Shown: piece by piece, positions 42,001 through 51,000 of the stretch
Layout of the letters: each line of letters opens with the position of its first letter
Position numbering within the stretch: position 1 is the first letter of the stretch
NCBI GenBank assembly: GCA_905116865.2
Contig: CAJHNH020002776.1
Coordinates: 1 to 64,000, forward strand
Direction of reading: 5' to 3'
DNA length: 64,000 nt
DNA from: Candidula unifasciata
Lineage: Eukaryota > Mollusca > Gastropoda > Stylommatophora > Geomitridae
Program-made: the position numbers and the translations under genes
Notes under the pieces: generated by a model
What the model saw: the letters and a program-made list of their open reading frames with translations, nothing else
What the model was told of the DNA's origin: nothing
Databases searched by the model: none

Positions 42001-45000
42001 TTTAAGTCTGTACAGATATGTACTGTTATCAACAACTGTGGCCTGTCAGACAGAGCTGGTATCCCAGTACTTGCAAGCCCCTGGTACAAGTACTGCATGG
42101 TTGTCTAGCTTGTCTCTCTTGTAAATGCAATAGTGCAGTGTCTCACTGGAAATGTCGTCACCGTTAATGCTGGTGAAATTGTTATCTCCAGCTCTCATAG
42201 GAGAATGTCATTAACTGTTTTTTTTCTTGTCTGGGGATAGCATAGTTATATCTCTGTATGTAAGGACTACGTATAGTCCATGGCAAGTGGCAATGGTGGT
42301 CATGTCTACCCACACCCTTCTATCTTGTGTGCTTTCAACCAGTTCTGACACAGATGATCTTCTATGCTATGATGTCAAACTGCTCAGCATCTTCTCTCTC
42401 TCGATCTTCCTAGTGTTCTGATGGTCAGATGTCTGTGTAACCCTGTAGGTTTTGTTTGTCACATGTCACTAGTGTTCTGATGGTCGGATGTTCATATTAA
42501 CCTGTAGGTTTTGTTTGTCACATGTCACTAGTGTTCTGATGGTCAGATGTTCATGTTAACCTGTAGGTTTTGTTTGTCACATGTCACCAGTGTTCTGATG
42601 GTCGGATGTTCATATTAACCTGTAGGTTTTGTTTGTCACATGTCACTAGTGTTCTGATGGTCGGATGTTCATGTTAACCTGTAGGTTTTGTCTGTCACAT
42701 GTCACTAGTGTTCTGATGGTCAGATGTTCATGTTAACCTGTAGGTTTTGTTTGTCACATGTCACCAGTGTTCTGATGGTCGGATGTTCATATTAACCTGT
42801 AGGTTTTGTTTGTCACATGTCACTAGTGTTCTGATGGTCGGATGTTCATGTTAACCTGTAGGTTTTGTCTGTCACATGTCACTAGTGTTCTGGTGGTCGG
42901 ATGTTCATGTTAACCTGTAGGTTTTGTTTGTCACATGTCACTAGTGTTCTGATGGTCGGATGTTCATGTTAACCTGTAGGTTTTGTCTGTCACATGTCAC
43001 TAGTGTTCTGGTGGTCGGATGTTCATGTTAACCTGTAGGTTTTGTTTGTCACATGTCACCAGTGTTCTGATGGTCGGATGTTCATATTAACCTGTAGGTT
43101 TTGTTTGTCACATGTCACTAGTGTTCTGATGGTCGGATGTTCATGTTAACCTGTAGGTTTTGTCTGTCACATGTCACTAGTGTTCTGGTGGTCGGATGTT
43201 CATGTTAACCTGTAGGTTTTGTTTGTCACATGTCACTAGTGTTCTGATGGTCGGATGTTCATGTTAACCTGTAGGTTTTCTTTGTCACACGTGACTTGTT
43301 TTCTGATGGTTAGATATTCATGTTAACTTGTAGGTTTTGTCTTTCAGGAAACAGACCACTGAAGCCCGATGATTGTGAAGCCTGGCTGGTGGCCTCAGAG
43401 TCATGCACCTTTCCTGCCATGGGAGCTGTACCTGTGAGGGAAGTGTTACCAGGTATGTCATTGCTAGTCTCTCCAGCTTCTCTGTTACACTGCATTCTGC
43501 ATTCTCTGTGTCCTGCAATGATAGCCAATTGGGAAACCCATTGTTGAAGCTCAGTTTACATACATAAGGCATTCTTTTCTCAAAACCCACCCACAGTGGA
43601 CTAGTTACTTTGTAACCATTGTATGGTTTAAAACTCCTGTAGTGGTAAGTCACCTACATATCCGTGGTGATAAGTCACCTACATGTCTGTGGTGGTAAGT
43701 CACTTCTATATCTGTGGTGGTGTCACTTCTAGATCTGTGGAGGTAAGTCGCCTATAAGTCTGTGGTGGTAATCACTAATATATCTCTAGTGATAAGTCAC
43801 TTATATGTCTGTGGTGGTAATCACTAATATATCTGTGGTGATAAGTCACTTATATGTCTGTGGTGTTAATCATTAATATATATGTGGTGATAAGTCACTT
43901 ATATGTCTGTGGTGATAATCACTTTATATATATGTGATTATAAGTCACTTAAATGTCTGTGGTGATAATCACTTATATATATGTGATTATAAGTCACTTA
44001 TATGTCTGTGGTGATAATCACTTATATATCTGTGGTGATACGTAACTTCTGTGTCTGTGGTGGTAAGTCATTTATATATCTGTGGTGGTAAGACACTGTT
44101 GTGTCTATGGGGATATGTCACTGCTGTGTTTGTGATGATAAGTCACTTATATATCTGTGCAAATGGAGCACATTTATATCTATGTGTAGTAGTCATTTAA
44201 TTTTTCTACAAAGTTTCTATTGTATTTCCAGTAGTAATTTTTTTCAATCTCATTGTATTTTCTCATCTGTGCACCTCTCATAGTTTCCTTGCTGCTCTCA
44301 GATACCACCACACAAGTCTCTGTATTCATTATAGCTTTATTGACAGCCTGAGCACTTGTTATAATTTGTTGCTCAGGGTGTTATCCAAGCTTTGATTAGA
44401 TTCTGGTCATGTTTCTGCTTATCAGCGGACCTGATTTGTGGCTCAGTAGAGTTCATACTAGAGAGAGCATTGCAGATAAAGATAATCTATTTCAGGCAAA
44501 TGAAAGAAGAAGAAGAAAAAGAAGAAGACTATCACAGTGACCTCGGTACAGGTCAACGTAGCAGTTGCCACCATGTGATGTTTCACCTTGTATCTGGTAG
44601 TCAGATGCTGTAGATAAGAGCTGTTGCAGCTGCTGGTTTTTGCTTGCTGCTGATAGTCAGGATGTTCTTGTCAGTTAGCATGTGACTAGGCTCAATGTTC
44701 TTGTTTTTATTTACATGGCCATTGATTGGTGTGCACATGCACTCTCTGTCTCATTTTTTATCTCTCACTCCATTTTTCTCTCTGTCTCTTTCTTATATCT
44801 CTTTTTTCACTTCTCTGTCTTTCTCATCTCTCTCACTCTCCACTTCTCTCTCTCTCTCTTTATCATCTCTCTCTTCACATCTCTCTTTTTCTTAACTCTC
44901 TCATTTTACTTTTCTCTCTTTTTTCATCGCTCTCTCTCTCTTTCTTCTCACCTGTCTCTTTTTCTTGTCTCTCTCACTCTACTATTTTCTCCCTTTTCAT

Positions 45001-48000
45001 CTCTCTCTCTCTCTGTCTGTCTTCCATCTGCACTGTCACAGTTACTGCGGTGATACAGTCAGGATCATTACTGGCAGCCAGGGTTTGATCAGCTCTAGAG
45101 AGTGTCACAGCAGTCAAGCTATAAGCCTGTGACTGCACTCATCTCTTGGATCTGTCTGTCTCTACCTTTCCTATTCTCTCTCAACTAGTACGTATGTGTT
45201 CAGCAAGGGACAAGAATTCACACACTAGATATCATACAAGATTAAATGTCTGTGATGCAAACAACATGCACAGCTATGAGTGTCCTAGCTCGTCTCACCT
45301 GTCTGTATGTATGTGTTTATTTTGTTCCCAGGAGAAATTGTTGAAATCACAAGGAATGGTATTTACTCAAGATGCATTGTTCCCAGACCAGAAGCTCAAA
45401 CTCAAGCATTTTGCATCTTTGAATACATTTATTTTGCCAGACCAGACACAATGTTTGAAGGTAATTCTCTTGCTGTGGTTATCTGTCTTCTTCTTCTCCC
45501 AGTGTTCACTAGCCGTAAACTCTGGTGGAAAGTTCTGGTTGTTCATCCACTTCTGAATTTTTCGTGTTCCCAAAGACGACTAATTAGGGGTGTTCCTTCG
45601 AAGTCAGAGTGCATCTGTCCGAGAGGCACAGAACCAACAGTCTGCCTACAAATAAGCCAGATATATAAATTGGATGTGCACACAACACTCAGGTTCTGAA
45701 ACAAGACTTAAGTCCAGAGGTGGACAAAGAACCAAACGTTCCTCCAGAGTTTACAGCCGGTGAACAAGAAGAAGAAGAATATAAAGTACATAGGGTACCC
45801 AGTGTGCATGTTAAACATACTAATCCCATGGCACTTGGGAATGAAAAAAACACACACAAATAATACCACTTGGCTTCCGGTTAAAATGGACGCTAGACAG
45901 CGGCGCTGTTCGGAGCGGAGGCAAATTTTTTGCTTCTGCCGGACGGTGGCCGATGCATTTTTGCTCCATTTGTAGACTGGATATAGTTTCGTCGCCTAGT
46001 TTCTGAGTTGAATGCATGACGTGACCCTGTGAGCTGCGGATTGCATTTGGAATGTTTTTTCGACTGTGACCAACGTGGTGTGAATTGTAGATTCAGAAAA
46101 TGGCGCGATGCCGGTCGTGCAATGCTGGCGGGACCCGTATTAAAATTGATCGCGCAGGCAACTGCTGATCTGTTGGCGACAAGTTCTGCTATCATCAATG
46201 ATGAACTGCATTTTTAATGTTGGACTGTTTGTGTTAGCACTTCGGATGGCTACCATATGCGTTAATGCGAGTGTATGCTAGATATGCTGAGACAGCAGTC
46301 TGTCAATCTTTCCACAAGGGACTGTGATAAACATTCTGGGTGTTTTTCGCTGGCACAGGAGCGGAGCAAAGATTGCTATGAAGCTGAAACTAAGACTACC
46401 AGACTACCAGACCACTTGGCTAAATTGTTATTAAAAAAAAAATCATACCTAGAGATAGACTGAGGCTGTTAACCTTGTATTGAATCTGGTTAGAGCTGTG
46501 GCCTCCAACTAAGGGGCGTGCCACTTTAGGGGGAGGGGAGCATTCCACAGAAAAGGAGAGAGGGTGAAGGCATCAAGCAATTTTTGAAAATGATGAGTTT
46601 GTATTTGTAATAATTCGTAACACTACAAATATTTGTTTTGTTTGCTTAGGAATGCAAATATTCTTGAAAACTATTTGTGAAACATCAAATCCAAACACTA
46701 TTTTTCATGAGCATCTTTTCCTGAGTACATCTATTGTTAAAAATATAATTTAATAAGATAACAGCTGCATATAATTATAGATTAAAAACACATCCCTCCT
46801 CTTTTTGATTGTGTTTTATTGTGGAGGTGGGGTGTGGGGGGTCTTACCGTAAACTCAAGACAGGCATTGGGGTCTTGCCATATACTCACAGAGGGAGCCA
46901 TCTGAAAAGGTTGGAAGTCACTGGCTTAGAGCAAGCTAACGCTTTCAGTACCAAATCTCTCGCCATACCTTCATTGGTTACACTATATTTAGCACTCATA
47001 TCTTTACTTGTTGTATCCTATTCTTATCTTATGTTAACCCCTTATTTTCCAGTTGTTATAACACCTTTTCTCCCAAAGCTTTATGTTTCAGATCTTTGAG
47101 ACTAAACAGTTATTGCTGTAGGATACAAACACTTTAGCTTAGATACTGTTTAATCTAACACCATCTGGCATCGAAATACCTACAGAAGGTGACCAGATTG
47201 ACCTTTGACTTACAGGGGTACATGTGAGCTGCAGTGAGATAGCAGCAAGACGCTCTGCCTGCCGACTCAGAGGTTGTGGGTTCGAATCTGTGCTGAGCTT
47301 TATTTAATTTTAGAAGTTACCTTGGCTTCATTTACTGACATCTCACCCTGTAATTTTCTGTTCAGGTCAGATGGTGTCTAGTGTGCGTAGACGTTGTGGG
47401 CATCAGTTAGCCAAAGAGTGGCCAGTGGATGTAGATCTGGTCAGCACTGTTCCAGAATCTGCTACTCCAGCAGCCATGGAGTATGCTTGTGCAGTAAGTT
47501 GATTAGTTACTGATATCATCCATAAAACCATGTCACAGTAAGTTGACTAGTTACTGATATAATCTATAAAACCTTGACACAGTAAGTTGACAAATCACTG
47601 ATATAATCCATACAACCTTGACACAGTAAGTTGACTAGTTACTGATATAATCCATAAAACCTTGACACAGTAAGTTGACTAGTTACTGATATAATCCATA
47701 AAACATTGACACTGTAAGTTGACTAGTTACTGATATAATCCATAAAACCTTGTCACAGTAAGTTGACTAGTTACTGATATAATCCATAAAACCTTGTCAC
47801 AGTAAGTTGACTAGTTACTGATATAATCCATAAAACCTTGTCACAGTAAGTTGACTAGTTACTGATATAATCCATAAAACCTTGACACAGTAAGTTGACT
47901 AGTTACTGATATAATCTATAAAACCTTGACACAGTAAGTTGACTAATCACTGATATAATCCATACAACCTTGACACAGTAAGTTGAACCTTGATATAACA

Positions 48001-51000
48001 ACCTTGACACAGTAAGTTTAGTTACTGATATAATCCATAAAACTTGATATGACTATCCATAATCCATAAAACCTTGACACAGTAAGTTGACTAGTTTTAC
48101 TGATATAATCCATATAAACCTTGACACAGTAAGTTGACTAGTTACTGATATAATCCATAAAACCTTGACACAGTAAGTTGACTAGTCACTGATATAATCC
48201 ATAAAAAACCTTGACACAGTAAGTTGACTAGTTACTGATATAATCCATAAAAACCTTGTCACAGTAAGTTGACTGATATATAATCCATTTAACTGAGTTA
48301 TGATATAATCCATAAAAAACCTTGTCACAGTAAGTTGACTAGTTACTGATATAATCCATAAAACCTTGTCACAGTAAGTTGACTAGTTACTGATATAATC
48401 CATAAAACCTTGTCACAGTAAGTTGACTAGTTACTGATATAATCCATAAAACCTTGTCACAGTAAGTTGACTAGTTATTGATATAATCCATAAAACCTTG
48501 ACACAGTAAGTTGACTAATCACTGATATAATCCACAAAACCTTGACACAGTAAGTTGACTAATCACTGATATAATCCATAAAACCTTGACACAGTAAGTT
48601 GACTAATCACTGATATAATCCATAAAACCTTGACACAGTAAGTTGACTAGTTACTGATATAATCCATAAAACCTTGACACAGTAAGTTGACTAGTTACTG
48701 ATATAATTAAAACCTTGACACAGTAAGTTACTAGTTCTGATATAATCCATAAAACCTTGACACAGTAAGTTGACTAGTTACTGATATAATCCATAAAAAA
48801 CCTTGACACAGTAAGTGACTAGTTACTGATATAATCCATAAAACCTTTAAGTTGACTAGTCACTGATATAATCCATAAAACCTTGACACAGTAAGTTGAC
48901 TAGTTACTGATATAATCCATAAAACCTTGACACAGTAAGTTGACTAGTTACTGATATAATCCATAAAACCTTGACACAGTAAGTTGACTAGTTACTGATA
49001 TAATCCATAAAACCTTGACACAGTAAGTTGACTAGTTACTGATATAATCCATAAAACCTTGACACAGTAAGTTGACTAGTTATTGACACACTGTTACATT
49101 TGTACTGGAGAAAAGTGATGCAAATAAGGGTGCCATTATTGTGCACTCAGAAATAAATCCCTGTCTACACTTACCATAATATGATACTTGATGGCAGTTA
49201 GTTAGCCATGTATCCTTTACAGGACATTGCAAAACTAACCCCAGCATGTTTGTTTTTTTACTACTGTGATTTTTCTTGGCAAAATTCTACATTCAGTAGT
49301 TTGCCATTGCTTACGGAACGGTCAGCTTTCGGTACCAGGGTTAAAACCAACGCAAGACAGACCTTCTGCAGCTGTTGATGGCGGTACTGAAGGATATATG
49401 ACACAGTTTTGTGTGTATGTGTGTGTATATATAAATATGTTATAGAGAAGATTTAACATTTTATGTTTGCAACCTCTCTTTCATATTTACATCTGTACTT
49501 TTCAGCTAAACATTCCCTACTTGGAGGTTCTATGCAAAAATAGGTATGTGGGGCGTACATTCATTCAGCCATGTGCCCGATTGAGAAAACTTGGTGTAGC
49601 CAAAAAATTTGGTCCTCTGGTTGACAACTTCAACGGCAAGAGGATAGCTTTGATAGATGACTCCATCGTCAGGGGCAACACAATGGCTGCCATTGTCACT
49701 CTCCTGAAGACTTGTGGAGCTAAAGAGGTGAGCATCTTGTCTGACAGTCCCAAGCAGTAAGGTCAGGTTCCATGTGTCAGTTCTGGGGCCCCATTGTGGG
49801 GAAAACAAGAATAGGCTGATGGTCTCCCCAACAATCATCCTGTAAGAGTCGACTAATTGGGTGCTTCCTTCAAAGTCAGAATGCATCTGCCTGAGAGGCA
49901 AGGAGTTGACAGTCTGCATACAAACAAGTTATGTAAAACCCTTGTGTTTGTGACACTCAGGTTCTGGAACAGGATACAAGTCTAGAGAGGAGCAACAACC
50001 AGAACTTTAGCTGGTGAACGTGAAGAAGACGAAGAAGTAGTAATGTCAGGTTATTATGTTTGAATATGTAACGATATTCTGAAGTTTTGTTTACCACATC
50101 ACTCCATTATAATATAAGCTTTGTTTATTTAACAAAAATAAAACTGTTAACAGGTAAAGTGTGTTCAGCAAGACAACTTCAGTCCCCTTCATATTGAAGC
50201 TAAACATTTAGCATTGAAGTGCATAATAGATGTGACACACTCCCTCAGAAGGGAAATGAAGACATAGAAGCTTGAAGTTCTAGACAAGAAAGGACATAAT
50301 AAAATGGATCACCATCACTAATCAGCAGATTCTTTACAGCAAGTGGCCCACTTCATGGCAAGCCTAAAAGTCTTTCTGTCTCTCTGCAGCCCTATGTGCT
50401 TTCATAGCCATTGCATTTTCAGTGTTTTGTCTGTAGCTTTGTCAAGACTTCTGCCTCTTTTTCTGGAAACTTTATACCATCACAGTTTCCAAGCCACCAT
50501 GTCATTTTACATGGTCAAAATACTTCAGCTTTTGTGACAGGATGCTGTTTATGAGCCAGTTCTGTTCAATATTCTGGTCATATCTTCTGTTTCTTCTTCG
50601 CGTTCACCAGCTGTAAACTCCGGCAGAAGTTTCTGGTTATTTATCCACTTCTGGACTTGAGTCTTATTCCAGACTGAGTTTTGCATGCACATCTTTTTAC
50701 AGATCTGACTTATTTGTATGCAGACTGTTGGTTACTCACCTCTCAAGCAGATGCGTTCTGACTTTAAAATGAAAAAAAAACAACTAGTGGGCTCTTACGA
50801 CATGCTTGTTGGGAGGTAGTGGATCTGTACTCCCCCCCCCACACCCGACGGTGGGGCACAGCAACCTTCACAGGGAGTTCAGGTTGTATAAGATGCCAGT
50901 GTGTTTCTTATTGTTGATCCCTGGTATTCTAAGAATTCTTCTACAACAATTTAACTCCAAGGTGTGTTACTCTTGCAACAGAGCCTTCAATGGCTTCAAC

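Noticed and set aside
47494..49090. CRISPR-like regular repeats
   Set aside because: Units are contiguous without unique spacers, in an animal intron; they are ordinary tandem repeats. The same holds for the 59-bp and 64-bp arrays.
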